This document shows, one piece after another, positions 12,301 through 27,300 of a stretch of DNA of 64,000 nt. The stretch spans positions 37,772,887-37,836,886 of the forward strand of contig CM046299.1 of the NCBI GenBank assembly GCA_025267735.1, read 5' to 3'. This DNA is from Mactra quadrangularis. Its lineage: Eukaryota; Mollusca; Bivalvia; Venerida; Mactridae. The position numbers and the translations under genes were made by a program. Within the stretch, counting starts at the first letter, position 1. Each line of letters begins with the position of its first letter. The notes beneath the pieces are model-generated. The model was not told the DNA's origin, searched no databases, and saw nothing but the letters and a program-made list of their open reading frames with translations.

Positions 12301-15300
12301 TGTATTGTTCACCTTTTTTCAGCTTTATGTGTTTCCATATTAGCAAAATAAGACGAATTTTTCTTGTTGTTTGCTACATAAATCGCGTTGGAGCGCATAA
12401 GTATACCATTTATTTTTTTATCTATAATTTTATCTAGGTCTTGTTTTTTTAAATGTTTAGTCTTATTTCATTTGTGTTATTTGTAGTTGGATCTAGGAAT
12501 TTACTTTCCAGCTCGGATATTTCTGTATACAGTTTTGATTCTTCAAGGTTCATCTATTTATTTTTATGTGTAGTATATTCAATTGTTTGTTTCTAATGGT
12601 ACCTTTAATGATTTCCCATAGAGTATTTAGATTACATCCTGTAAATATCAGTTACTTTATTTATGCCTTGTATTAATTTTGATTGGTAGTCCTTATCCAT
12701 TAAGATGGAATTATTGATTTTAAAGTATCCTGGCCCTTTTTCCATCAGAATTTCATCGATTGTTATCATTATCATAGAATGCTCCGTTTTTTAGCCGTGG
12801 CTTTTTATAATGTTACTTAATGAATTAGACATTAAAAAGTAATCCAGCCTGCAGTGTATAGGTGGATTTGTGTTCGAGTGCCATGTAAATTGTATTTTAT
12901 CATTGTTCTTGTTACGCCATATATCATTCAGCTCGCAATTTTTTTTTCGTTTATTTTGGTTCAACATTTTTATGTGCATCTTTGTTTCATTTTTTTGTCT
13001 AATTTTGTATCAATTATAGTGTTAAGATCTCCCCTAATGACAAAATGCTTATCATTATTTTGTAAAATATAAGTTTCAAGAATATTGAAAATGATAATGT
13101 CGTCTTTATTAGGACTATATATATATTAATAAGCGTTATTTGTTTGTTTTGAATGGTTGTATCACATGCTAGTAATCTTACTTTTACTATTTCGGTTTTA
13201 TTTTCAAATTCTTTTTTTGTTTGGATGATTTAAATTGCCAACGTCTTACTATTGGTATTATCACCGCTAAAAAAGTAATTGCTTTATATTCATGTTTCCA
13301 TTTTTATACGCCCGAAGGGTCGTATTATGTTATGGCGCCACTCGTCCGTCCGTCTGTCTGTCTGTCTGTCTGTCCGTCCGTCCGTCCGTCCGTCCGTCCG
13401 TCCGTCCGTCCGTCCGTCCGTCCGTCCGTCCGTCCGTCCGTCCGTCCGTCCGTCTTCCTTGTGCGGACAACTCCTCCCTCATTTCTGGGCCAATCTTCTT
13501 CAAACTCCCTCTGATGATAAACATTGATGCCTAGTTGTGCGTAAAGTGGAGATAATTCAATTTTGTTCATTCGACTTTGAATTACTTCCCCTTTCATATA
13601 TCTCTATATATGCCATATGTTAATAAAGTCAAAATGGCAAGCAATGAAAAACTTGTCCGGACAATAACTGAACCACCAATGTATCTAGGTTCACCAAATA
13701 TTATGTAAGGGTAGCCCTTGTGTCAAGGTTATGCCCTATTGGTTGTGGGGCTCCTGGGTCAAAGGTCAAGGACACAGGGGCATCATATTGAAAAACCTTG
13801 TCCGGACAATAACTCCTCAACGACTGTACCTAGGTTCACAAAATTTTATGTGAAGGTAGCCATTGTGTCAAGGATGTTCCCTATAGGTTTTGGGGCCCCA
13901 GGTTCAAAGGTCAAGGTCACAGAGGCATCATATGGAAAAACTTTGTCCAGACAATAACTGAACCACCAATGTACCTAGGTTCACCAAATTTTATGTGCGA
14001 GTAGCCCATGTGTCAAGGGTATGCCTTATTGGTTTTGGGGCCCCTGGGTCAAAGGTCAAGGTCACAGGGGCATCATATTGAAAAACCTCATCCGGGTAAT
14101 AACTCAACAACGACTGTACCTAGGTTCACAAAATTTCATGAGAAGGCAGCCCTTGCGTCAAGGATGTGACCTATTGGTTTTTTGGGCCCCAGGTTCAAAG
14201 GTCAAGGTCACAGAGGCATCATATGGAAAAACTTTGTCCAGATAATACCTGAACCACTAATGTACCTAGGTTCACCAAATTTTATGTGCGAGTAGCCCAT
14301 GTGTCAAGGATTTGCCCTTTTGGATTTGGGGCCCCTGGGTCAAAGGTCAAGGTCACTGGGGCATCATATTGAAAAACATTGTCCGGGTAATAACTCAACA
14401 AAGACTGCACCTATGTTCACCAAATTTCATATGAGAGTTGCCCATGTGTCAAGGATGTTCCCTATTGGTTTTGGGGCCCCTGGGTCAAGTTTAAACCATC
14501 AACCAGAAGATATCAAATTACCAAGCAGTGACTTCAAATGTTCAATCAATATGTTATTAAGTCAAAATGGCAAACAATGGAAATGATGCTATATTTAATA
14601 AGTAACATGAAATAAGTGTACCAAACCTTATGTGAGGGTAGTCCATGTGTCAAGGATTTTTTTCCCCTATTGGTTTTGAGGCCCCTGGGTCAAAGGTAAA
14701 GGTCACAGGGGCATCATATGGAAAAACATTGTCACAAAAATAACTAAACAATGCTTGTACCTAGGTTAACCAAATTTTATGTGGATCAGCCCATTTGTCA
14801 AGGAGTAATGTGTTGATAGCTCTTTGGTAGAAAGATTAATTCATATTGAAAATTTTCCGGACAATGACTCAATAATGATTGTACCTAGGTTCACCGCATT
14901 TTATTTAAGGGTAGCCTAAATGTCTAGCATATGCCCCTTTGGTTTTAGGCCCCTGGGTCAAAGGTCAAAGTCACAAGGAAATCATGAGGAAAAACCTTGT
15001 CCAACAACCAACTTTATCTTATATCACCAAATTTTATGTACCAATACTCTTTGGGTCAAAGGTGAGAACTTTTGGTTCTGAGGCCCCAGGGCAAGGTCAC
15101 TGGAAGTTTGTATGGGAAAATTTGTGCCGGTGATAACTCAACCATGGCTGTACCTAGGTTCTCAAAATCTTTGCTTTGGATAGCCCTCCAGTTAAGGATG
15201 GGACCTATTCTGATATCCAGGGGTCATTTATCAAGGTCACAGGGACTTCATATGAGATAGAACACAGCATGGACTGCACACGGGCGTATAATGCCCCGCC

Positions 15301-18300
15301 CAGCGGAGCTCTTGTTCATATAAGCTATTAGTAAAAGGAGTTTCTTGTAACATGTATATTGATGCATTTGCATGTTTTAACCATTCGAATACTTGCAACA
15401 GTTTTTGTTTGTTACCTAAACCTCTTACGTTCATTGATACTATTGTCGTTTCCATTTAATTGTTTTATATGCATTAAAACTCTCAACAAAGGTCAGATTG
15501 ATGTTAAAAAAAAGATACTTTGTATATAATTAGGTAGTGATTTTTGTCACACACGTATATACTGACATTTTTATTAGATATAATCATATTTTGCTTACTA
15601 TTATCAATTTCCTAGAACAACTTAAGAATTTTAAAGGAGCTTAATGGAATACAATGTTTGAACAGCTGAAAGACGCGTATGAATCTACTTTGCAAAAAAA
15701 GATGGGGAAAAAACTAACCAATTCAAGGTCAAAGAATAAAAGTAGTACAATGTATACATTAAAAAATTTAAAGAGCACATAACTATAGTAGTTTTCATTG
15801 CTAAACCATTATTATTTCCAATTTGCCGCTATGTAATTATACCCATACAATAGTAATGTACTGATAGCATTACATTAATATTATACCAGTCATACATGTT
15901 ACTAATAATTATATATTAAAACCATATATATTAAAACCATATATAACACACAAAAAACAACATTTTCGTTCAGTAGTCTTGTGATACATTATATTTTAGT
16001 ATAATCTAAAAAAGAATGTCTATTGTGACCTATAAAACCTCTTTCACGCCATACAGTAAGTGATATCGACAATTGTGTTGAGTATAATGACATATGGTCC
16101 CTAGCAATTTATCGTCAACGTACCTATATTAAAATTGGTTAAGTACTGTCCCCATAATACACAGTATTACATTTATCCAGTAGAATAAACAATACTCACA
16201 TCAAGTATCATATACAAGAAATATATACAGTTTATTAAATACTACCATTAAAAAGTACACATAGTATGACACATAATTTAACTTAAGCACCATACTGGAA
16301 GTGAAAAGTGCAATTTATCAACTATTATGACATATGATTGCCTGATGATTATTTATTCAAGTGGGTCGCTCTAACTGTCATTAGGCCCTCTGCTGACCAG
16401 AACTATTAAGTCTCTACATAGATTTTAATAGTTGTTTGTAGTGATAAACCTTATAAAAACTTATAAGTCCTTGGACTCTTCAATATTGTTATTGCAATAT
16501 CCTGGACCAAAACTGTTAGTAAAGATTTTGCAGGTGAAAATAGCCTTGTGTAGAACGGTCGTCTAGAATTACGAAACTCTGGAGCAGAAACAACTGTGGC
16601 TAAGAAAGCTAAATTAAAAACCCACTGCATTGTCATCAAAAAAACTTGGCTTGACTTTAAAGTATGCTATTCTAATTTATATTAATGACTATTTTATTCT
16701 GCTTAGCGGACCATTATAAAGTAATATTTTGTAAAAAGAAAATTAGCAAAAAGTGTCATTTAATTTAAACCTCTTTGCTAATCAATTTTTCCATCATTTG
16801 AAGTAATTATGTTCTTTTTGTATGTTACTAAAACGTCGGTTTTTGATGCCTGTATTTCTGATGAAAATCACAAAGCTTGTGTTAAGGTCTTAAGGCATCG
16901 TTTTTGTATATTATATAACTTATAAAACTAATTTTAATTATAGCAAAATTAATGAAGATTTTGTTGAGATAATATGATTATATTTATAGGTCAATGACAT
17001 ATTTTTTGGTCACCTTGACGATATGTCTTCATGCACTGAAGACTCGTGTGATTCGTCAAATTGTTCACGATGTGAAACTGCGCTGGATCTGGTTTTACGG
17101 TTTAATCCACCATACGAAAGTCAGTCAGATCGTTCTTTAGATGGAATATCTGATTATAAAATTGATGAAGGTAGTAAGGTTGTGATGAGTGATGTTACAA
17201 ACTCTAAACCAGTTACAGTTAAAGACACGGTGGGTTGTCAAGGTTCGTCATTGTCTAAGTGTCAAGAACAATGTCAGATTGAATCAGTGTCAGGCCAATC
17301 TAGTGTTGAGAACGGTAATACATTCAGTGAATGTGTTCATGAGGAGATAAGTAAGTCCATATGTGGTGATAGTACCTGTACAATAAAAAGTTCAGTGGAA
17401 AAAATACTAAGGTCTTCGTCAGGAAACTCAAAAAGTTCTGCGTCCACATCGTCTATGGACGAGTTAAGGTAAGTTTTGATTTGATTTTAACAACCAGTGT
17501 TTAGATGATATGAGTTTAACTTGTCTATTCCTGTTGTGTTTTTTGGTCCTGAATTTAGGGTCCTACATGAGGGAGTGGTTATGATGTCTGACTTTCGGAC
17601 CAGTGTTAGGAATTGATTATGATGTTTGATGGTAATTAAAAGATAGTCTGTGTAAATTTGCTGGTTTGGTGGCATCCTTAATGTTTTTTGGGGTATCATG
17701 GATAAGATGTCTCTGTTATAGCATACGATTGGTAAACATTGGATTGTCACATTGAATTGCTTTGAATTACAACCAAAACCGACATTATTGTTTCAATTCT
17801 GATTATCACTGAGAAGCATTGTGTTTGCAAAAAGCAATAAAAAGCTATGTTTTGTCTAACCAGATATGAAATGGTATAACCACAGATTACTCTGTTTCAT
17901 TGATATAATAATGTTACATATAGTGTTACCAGTTCCTATACTGGTATTATTCTATAATATATATTTTCAGGTCTCAACTTACAGAATTTACATTCATGCT
18001 TCTACAAAATGGTTTCATGAATCTATTCAACATACTCAAGGTAGGTTTAAATGATTGACCGTATTGTGTTAGATGTTTCTAATTATAGGCATGATCTTCT
18101 TGTTGCATTGTATGCTTCCATTGTATAGAGTCCTATGTATTCCTTATATAGTCTCACTCTGTTTCTCGACAAAGGTGTGTTTTCTCATACCATATTGACT
18201 CCACTCTTTCTTTGTCTTAAGGTGTGTTTTAATTTTGAATAATAAATAAAAGCGTATACTGGTTTATGATGTAAAAGGACCTATACTTCGTATATTTCTC

Positions 18301-21300
18301 TGTATACTTTATTTCCAACGTGATGTTAAATGTTATGCTGCAGACTAAAACACTAAAATTGGAATTCTGGATGAAGAAGTTTAATTTTATTTATTTGAAT
18401 ATAGAAATTTGACTTCGGTTGACATTTCATGCATACCTTTTGCAAGAACTTGAGGGCAGACCCCTGACACGCTGATGTATATTCTATGTATTAGACCTCT
18501 GTGAAGTAAAAGACCATTCCGTGTGCGACCTTTTTATTTGAATAACAATCTATTTACCCACAAACATAACCATGTGCTCTTTTGTTAACACCTTGTTTGT
18601 GGGTCAAAATTGAACTGTAAACCTTTGTTAATTATGCAAATAGGTTAAGTCATTGAAAGGTCCGTTGTGTTTTGTCAATAAAATATGTCTAAAGAATACC
18701 TTTATGAGAATTTAAATTAATGTCTTTATATAGTTATAATATTATTTCTATTTATCTTGGTAGGATACATTGATGAGCATATCAGACAAGTCAACAAAAG
18801 ATCTCGATGATTCTTATTTCTTATGGAGTGTTGCCTTCTTTCTGAAACTTTCCAGAAGAAAAGAGATTGAGTTTAAAAAAATAAGGTGAGTAACTCTGAT
18901 ATTTGTATCAGCAGAATGGGGGGACTCTAGAGCTATCAATAGCTGGGCTCGAAGCATATCGATAATATTGATATATCGAGAATTAAATGTCAACTATACA
19001 GCAATATATATCAATACATTCGCTGCAGTACTATACAGACCATATATGTTGTATTAACTCATAAAATATGTGCACTTTTCATGAAAGAAATGCAACCATC
19101 TGTGGAACAGGGCTATTTTGTCAGTGGTAGTGCCATCCATGTTTAGATCTATCCGTTCTCAGAAAATACATATATTACTCAATGGTAGTACATGTATGTG
19201 CTCACCTCGCAGTTTATTAGGCAGTAAATTTGTACTTTTAACCATTTAGAATTCAGTAATTTTGTTATGCTATAAATATCTGCAAAATTTGCTATCAAAC
19301 CTTAGGAGAAAGGAACTGACGGAAACCCTAAAAAGTCTATGATCGATATATCTAATTATAACTGAGTAAATCTGTTCACTCAAGTATATACTAGTATATG
19401 ATATTGAAGGATTTGTGAATACAGTCTCTACAGAAATCTATATTATTGAAGATAGTTTTAAGTAATATATATCACTTATGTAGAGTTTTAAAGATTCCCT
19501 ATATATCTATAAATTGGCACAGTATTAGCAGTGATTTTCTTGCCTCAAAATAGGACTGAAATGAAATCTTTTTGCAATGGAAACAATTGGAAACATGACC
19601 AAAATTTCACAATTAATAGCAGATAATTTTAAGCCACTTTTAACACTTTTTCGCTCATTGTTCCCACATTTTTTCACTATTTTTGAGTATAAAGCTAGAA
19701 CATTCACAGATTGAACAGCTAGGGCTGTTTTGATGAAAAAATATCAGCCTTGTCTAATCATATGTAAATAAAGAAGGATGAAGATTAGTTTTGCACTTAT
19801 CCATTGATTTAGTACAATATACTTCTTATAATTATGTACTTGTCATAAGGAAACAGTTTTTGTATAATATAAAATATAATCTTAGAAAAACTGCAATATC
19901 CACTATGGCTTCTATCTCTGTTGCCATAGATATATTGGGAAAGAACTATAAGGCCTCAGATGCATTATACCTTGAGTCTGTGTAACCTTGTCCATGCCTC
20001 AGTGTGCTGATAGTTTCTTAGATAGTCTGCCGTGTCTATTAGCAGAGAGAAGTTGATAATTGGATGGTTACACGCTAGGAGGTTGTTATTGCTTTACATG
20101 GATATATTGTCTTACAATATATTTTTATTTGATTATAGAGTATAGACTAAATAAAAGAAATTTACTTGTTTTTGTAATTTAATCATGGAAACTTGCATGT
20201 AATTCAGAAAGTGTTACTAATTGCATGTCAATGTTACATGTATGTATGTACAAGCTTCTCCTAAAATATATCAGTTAGGGCTGTCATTGATAGAACATTT
20301 TGTATCAATATATTGAATGGCAAGTATCGGTGATAGACCGATATATCAAATAATACAAGGAGTGTACCCCGGTAATAGAAGCCGCTAGAACTCAAGTTTA
20401 TATATACTATACTTAGGGAATTTTTTTCCCGATCGTAAGTAGTGGCGTGTAATGTTAATGCCCGCTTGAAAGTTTAGTGGTGTGTAGCCTGCCTTAACGT
20501 CCGCTGCACTTATGTCCGCCGCTACTTACTGTCCGCCAGCTTGATTTCAGTCATTCGGAACAACTTCGGATATTATCGTCAGTTTAAGAAATCACCAAAG
20601 CGGTTTCGAATGTGATTTCAGTTGTTGCGGAAACTTTTTTGCCGGATACTCGAAGAGAATCAACACTTAGCTCAATCACGAAAAGATGCGCCTAAATACA
20701 AAATGCAAACTATTTCGAATAGATTTTATCGGAAAGAAAAAACATACCAGCAAATATAGAAACTTAGAAATGTAAGGTTCAAAAGACATTTTTACACGTA
20801 AAAAGATTTAAGCTACAGTCCCATAAACATAAAAATAGCCGTAAGGGCAACGTACGGGCGCCGTGCGACCAAGCATCGTAAAGCCCCGTACGAACTCTTG
20901 CGTACCCGTACGAACTCTTGCGTACCCGTACGGACTATTACGTTTTTACCAGGGTCCGTGCGTAAGCCGTAGATACTCGTATCAGTTTTAAAGTCAAATC
21001 GTGAACAAAATCGTGGCCAAGCATGGAATAAAATTGCTTATTTTCCAGCTACGGCTCCGTACGGGTCTGTTGTTTTAAGCCATGTCATGTTTGTACGGTC
21101 ACCTTTATGATCACGTGCGACATGGTAACGTATAATTTGATTTCGTTTGATGTATATGATCGAGGGCCGGATCCAGAAGGGTCGTAAGTGAGGGGCACTA
21201 GGGGTGGGTTCGGGAGGGGTACCCCATCCCGGCGGTATGAAAATTTTTGAATTTTCACATGTCAAAGGTGCAAATCTGAGCACTTTAAAATGCTCCTTTA

Positions 21301-24300
21301 AACAAGAAATGTCTTTAAAAAAGACAAACGGCGTCGATTTAAAAACAACATTTGCAGACCAGTTTCGCAGACTTGGCACATGATTGCCTACCGTAAACAA
21401 TATGACAGCCAATGCAATTGCCGTACACTGATAACCTGCAGCTTGTGAGCATATCTGACCTTGGTGAAATCGACCGTTAATAATCCTTACCATTGTTTTG
21501 ATCTCCGTTGCCCGTTCAATGTTGTTTTCTTCTAACCGCCTTCTAACCGCATTGCAACGCATTCTTTCCCAGTTTACACTATTACACTAAAAGTAGTTCT
21601 GGAATTAATTGCAATATATCTTTCTCTTGAAACCAGATTGCGTGCTGTATTCGTTTTTCATAAACAATACATGAAATAATACATCATTAATGCTACAAAA
21701 CAAAAATTATGAATTTATTCTTAAAAGTTACGTACCAATAACTCTGCGGATTAATAAATATATGTGGAGCTGTGACTCTCAAAGTGTAAACCCCGGAAAC
21801 TGGACGTAGTGAGGCTAACTTAATAATTATTGGGTAATATGTCAGACTTTTTACTAGAAACCGGTTCACATCTGGAGACGTAATTCATTTTACCCATAAA
21901 ATATTGTGTTTGACACGTAACTTTTTATTGTTACAGTATAAAAAAAACACTTTGGAAAGCAATAGAAGTCTACCCAAAAAAAAATCTACGAACGAAGCAA
22001 AATTTCGTAAAACACTGCATTACAATAGTGTGGCCTTTATTTTTTCGCGCGTGTCAGGGCCATCTAATCGAAGAGGGGATTTTCTCTGTTTCCCCCGTAC
22101 GTCATTTTCAGTGCTTATAAAATCATCCAATAGAACGGCGGATTTCCGAAATCCCAGACAGACGTCATTATACAGAAATGTAGATCAAAATCCAGCTTAG
22201 ACAGCTACGCCGAAAAAATAGAATGAAGCTAAAACTAGATTAATTATCATTTTCTCCTGTAGATAAGTAATGCAGTGCGTAATAATCCAGATTCATGCCA
22301 TTGATTAACTTTTAATAAATAAAATAAATAACGGAAATGCATGCATGTAAGTTATATCACAGGGCCTGATCCAGATGGGTCGTTAGTTGGAAGCACTGTT
22401 GGGGTGGGTACGGGAGGGGTATCCCCTCCCGATGATGTGGAATTTTTTTTAATTTTTGCATGTCAAAGGTGCAAATCTAAGCACTTTTAAACACTCTTTA
22501 AAGGATAAAATGAAGCTAAAATTTGGTAAATAAGCATTACATTTTAACAAAAAGTCAAAGGCTTAAATTAAAAACACGTTAGTTCATTTAATACCGCTGC
22601 CCTTAGCAATGTAAAACATTTATTAGAAAAAATATGGATTTCTACATATTTGGCATAATCCATATTCTATAAATATCAAACAGTTTATACCAATATTTAA
22701 ACAGAGGCTTTTTGACGAGTTTTTACAATCATGGTACAGCAAAAAGGAATCTAGTAGTTCTTTAAAACTCTACAATTCTATTAAAGACTCTTTTTGTTTA
22801 GAACCATACTTGAATACAATTATATCTCGAAAATATAGACTATATCTTACAAACATACGTATTTCTGGCCTTAATTTAAGAATTCAGACAGGTCGCTACT
22901 CAAACACCAGAGTCGAACGAAATCAGCGATTTTGTCAAATTTGTAATTTAATAGACGTCGAAGACGAGCTTCATTTTATTTTTAAGTGTCCTATGTATGA
23001 CCATGTTCGAAAAATTTACATAAAGACATTTTATAGAACTAAACCGAGTATGTTCAAATTCATTAATCTTTTAAACAGTAGTGATAAATCTGAATTAATT
23101 TCTCTCGCGAATTATGTAGAAGAAGCTTTTATAATTCGAAATAATGTATTAACCCAAATCAATTAGTATAAGTAAATGTAAATCTATTACAAAGTAATAT
23201 ATTATAATAGTTATGTTTTGTTACTATTCTATTACATCAATACTTGATGTGTATATTGTCATTGTCTATGTTGTATTTATTTACTTTATAAACCTATCAT
23301 TATGTTTTTGTCTTTTGATTTACATTTAGTATAATCAGACATTTCTCTGATATTATGTCTCTATGTTTGTCATTGTCGTTGAATAATCTTGTTCACCCTT
23401 GTCAAATTTTTTCATGTCATTGTAATATTGTAATATTTTCACGTCATTGTAATTTTATGATGTTGTCTTATCATGTTATGATCGTATTGATTGTGATTTA
23501 ATCATTGTATTGTTATAACTGTTAATCACTAGAAACTGTATAGTTTTTGTGAATAAATGTATGTTTTGTTCTGTTCTGTTCTGATAATGTCGTATACTCT
23601 CACAAACTTGTTGTTGAAAACCAAACTGATAAGATACATTAACAGATTTTTTTATTGCTTGACAAACAATTAAACAAGATGTGGTTCTCTTGACTATTTG
23701 TGGAGAGTCACACAGCTCGAGGCCATGTGACTTTGAGCTCGAAAGATTTCGAATAGAAGTAGTCGAGTACATGTACATATATACTGACACAAAAAAGAAA
23801 CTGTGCACTTTTATATCGATTATAACATTTTTATTTCTAAACAAGGAAAAATAAAATTTTCCACCATGCGTGATAAAGCCGTGGTCTACATATTGCTCAA
23901 CTCGACCGACTTTTTCAGCCAGTGGTCGTCCTTGAAAATGACATAACGCTATTATGCAATTTTTGGCACGTGCAGCCCGTGCCGTGTGTGTACAAGGACA
24001 GTTTGTTATTGACCGATATCTTTAGAGGTTACCAAATGATAAAATCACCAGTCGTTTGAATTTCACTAGTTTTAAAGATACCACGGCTTCGAGAAAACGA
24101 GAGAATTCAAGCACTTTTGTAACTTGCATCTGGCGTCAGCGTCACTGACGTCGCCAGGCAATTCAATTGCCATCGAAACACCATAACTAACTTGCGTCAG
24201 CGCTACCGACAAACTGACACTGTTAAAGACTTGCCGCGGTCCGGTAGATCAAAGGTAACGACAGTACGTCAGGACAGATACATGACGTTGACGCACTTAC

Positions 24301-27300
24301 GTCATAGGTTCAAAACAGCAACAAGCACTGCTGTAGAGCTTTGGGTGAGTAGGCAAACCGTTTTAAATCGTCTTCGAGCCAATGCTTATCCATTAGGGGT
24401 TAGGAGACCCTATGTTGGTCAGATCCTCACAAATCGTCATCGCAACCTTCGATTGGGCTGGACCCGACGTCATCTTCGTTGGAACCGTGCTATGTGGTCA
24501 AGGGTGCTCTTGAGTCGCGTTTTAATCTGAGCATTGCTAATGGGAGAGTTCGCGTGTTCAGACGTAAAGGTGAACGTTTTGCCCCAAACTGTTTGTTGAA
24601 GAAAAACCGTTTTGGAGGGGGAAGTGTTATGGTATGGGGAGATATTATGGGTGGAAGAAAAACGGAACTTGTAGTAATTCCTGGAAATTTAAATGCCCAG
24701 GAATATGTGAACCAAGTGCTACGTCCAGTAGTCGTTCCACTTTTGAGACAAAATCCCGGTTGTTTAATGCATGATAATGCAAGACCACACACGGCTTTGT
24801 TGACCAGAAATTCCCTTGCAAGACATAACGTCAATGTCTTAGAATGGCCTGCATGCTCACCAGACATGAATCCCATCGAACATCTCTGGGACTGGCTGGG
24901 ACGGAGGGCTAGAAAACACCATGTCATAAACAATATCAACGATCTCAAAAGAGCACTGATTAATGACTGGGACGCCATACCTGATGACGTCATAAGACGC
25001 TATGTCAGGTCAATGCGTTCCAGAATACTTGTACTGATGCGCAGACAAGGAGGACATAACAGATATTGAATAATTGTTACATTTCTAAAATTGTTTATAC
25101 CCTGACATACGGGGTACTATTTGAAACATCATTTGTAGTTGTATGTCCATTTGCACTAAAATTGTCATTATCAAAACACTATTTTCTGCTCCCAAAAATG
25201 TTTCCATACAATTCAGATAGTTTTTGAAAAAGTTGATGTTTAAGTTGAAATAAGTACCTTTAACTAAGATTTTTTGTCTCTCTGTATAAAAGTTACCGTT
25301 GAGATTATTAAACTCTCAGTATATATTACAGGATGATTTCTAGACGGATTCCATGAGGGGTTTTTTGTGTGAATAAAAGTTTGATGGCTTCACTTATGTC
25401 TTAATTTTAATCAGGGGCTTGACCTGCAAATCACTTGTAAATGCTTGTGTTATGAAACAAAAGAAAGCTTTGAAATAAATACAGTCGAATACACTTTATA
25501 CAAGTTTTAGTTTAATGTAACTTGATAATGGTTTAGTAGCTTATACTACATTTCAACATTATATCAGTAATACGTATACCTTATTTGCATATGCCCTTCT
25601 ATATTTAATATGACTTTATATTATAAATCACATACAGACCAGCTACTCAGTCCAAAATTCTTTTACAGACTTTCACAACATACAAATCAACTGCACAACA
25701 ACAGTTTTTGATATTTCCGAAAGGCATAATTAAATTGAAACAACCTCCGAACAGCAACACGCTTTAGTCCCTCCCAGTGGGTGATGTTTAATTATTCCAA
25801 CTTGCCCATATGTTTCTTGGTATGATTTATCGATCTCTGTTAATATCATAACTGACAGGAAGTGTTTAAACACATTTGCACATGAAATTTAGTTTCCGAA
25901 ACACCCATTCTCTTTATTCCTTTGAGTTGGTATACTTGTAGTTGGGAATACATCAAATTTGGTATGAAGGAACATATATATGAATGAATTAGGACTACAT
26001 CAAATTTAGTATGAAGGGATATAAGTATGAATAAATTAGGACTACATCAAATTTTTATGAAGGGACATAAGCTAGTATAAATGGATTATTTTTTAAATAA
26101 TGCCATTATATGTACCTACCATATATCTTAAAATCTAAGCTCTGTCATCTCAGCACTATGTTTTAACTTATACAAAGCCCTTTCAAAGTTGAGCATGCCT
26201 TAACAAAGCCCCTTTAAAGTCCAGTGTGCCTTAGACTGCTCTTGTTTTTTCGTGCTATCAGATATTGTTCATTGTTAGTATGTAAAACTTGTACATGTAC
26301 ATGGGTGAAAATTTTCAGTATTAAAATTTCAGCATTTCGGGACAAACTTCTCCGTGTTATTTAAATTTGAAATATGTCTGTTTCAGTGTTTTGAAAATGG
26401 GTTTGCAGTGTTTTCAAAACTTTCAACCATCCATCCATGATCAAGTATAATATATTTATATTTACAGAGATGTTTTCACACCTGATGTATTTGGTTTCCT
26501 GGTGTATGTAGCTATCAGCAATGGTGAAGAAGTCTTGTTAAGTTATAAGAATAACAAATCTTATACACTCACTATGAAAAGGTAAGAATGATAGTTACAT
26601 CTTGTCTACATAAACATAGGTCAACATCCTTCTTCTTTCTTTACATGTAGTTAAACAAGATTTGTGTTGACCCATTGATATGTAATACTTACATTTAGTA
26701 ATACTTGTAATATAAATAGATCCCTGAAAAATGCTCTCTATACTGTAAACAATGTATAGAGCTTTTTCAGGGGCCTTTTTTGTACATTACTTGGGGGAAT
26801 TGCATCGCAATTTTATTGATAGAGGAACAAAAAAAATCCAAGATAAACTCCAAATTTGGGAAAAACCGCATGATTTTAAAGAAATGTCAAGATGAGAAAG
26901 CTCCTGTAAACGGCCTCTGTTATTATAGGGAAAAATTTTTTTTTTTCATTTTTTGAGCCCAAAATATTCAAGGAAAGCTATTGTGGCCTATCTATTTGGT
27001 ATTTGTCTATGGGGGTATAATAAAGCAAGAAATAAACCATCTAATTGTCAATTGACAGGCGTGATTAAAACTGGGCGGTATAAATAATCAGAAAGATCAA
27101 GATAAACCTACCATACCATAAAATTGTTAAAATATGCAATTAATATATTGAATAAGATTTTTTATATATATATATATATTCAGATTACATTTAAGTGTAA
27201 GTGCACTTAAGGAGTTGATAAAATCCTTGACATTCCATAGAGAAAAAAGTACGAATGCAGAAGATCAACAATATATTAATAACATGCAACGTAAGTATAA

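Larger units (their letters stand above)
13300..15313. mobile_element. Non-autonomous repetitive element with 145-bp internal repeats, nested in the LINE
   Basis: The left end has TATACGCCCGAAGGGTCG and the right end CGGGCGTATAATGCCCCGCC, so TATACGCCCG is an inverted terminal match. Inside are a TCCG/TCTG microsatellite and a long 145-bp tandem array. LINE endonuclease sequence is interrupted here and resumes on both sides, which fixes the approximate boundaries. No transposase is visible. The target-site duplication is unclear. Confidence 0.75.
9912..15470 (-). mobile_element. L1-like LINE, nearly full-length ORF2 remnant, split by a nested insertion
   Basis: Read on the minus strand, domains occur in L1/Tx1-like ORF2 order: endonuclease start [17 protein letters not shown] at 15455, endonuclease end with a CRLDYFLMS motif at 12791-12979, the SPGSDGL motif near 12080, the [14 protein letters not shown] motif near 11710, the FADDGTF motif near 11400, and a C-terminal CCHC-like finger at 10364-9912. 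A second element (13300-15313) is inserted within the endonuclease. Stops and shifts throughout mark it as dead. It occupies the tim intron between exons C and D. Confidence 0.85.

Noticed and set aside
13221..13597. Overlapping ORFs rich in PSVR or RTDG on both strands
   Set aside because: They are translations of the TCCG/TCTG microsatellite in different frames.
13718..15260. Series of plus-strand ORFs with recurring [14 protein letters not shown] peptides
   Set aside because: Each is one or two units of the 145-bp tandem repeat, with no start or splice logic linking them.
17023..17472. Start of tim at the ATG at 17023
   Set aside because: Reading is open from a splice acceptor at 16989, and three earlier exons join in phase with family-matching sequence, so this ATG is internal.
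24490..24993. 167-codon minus-strand ORF
   Set aside because: It is the antisense shadow of the Tc1 transposase, whose plus-strand frame has clear catalytic motifs.
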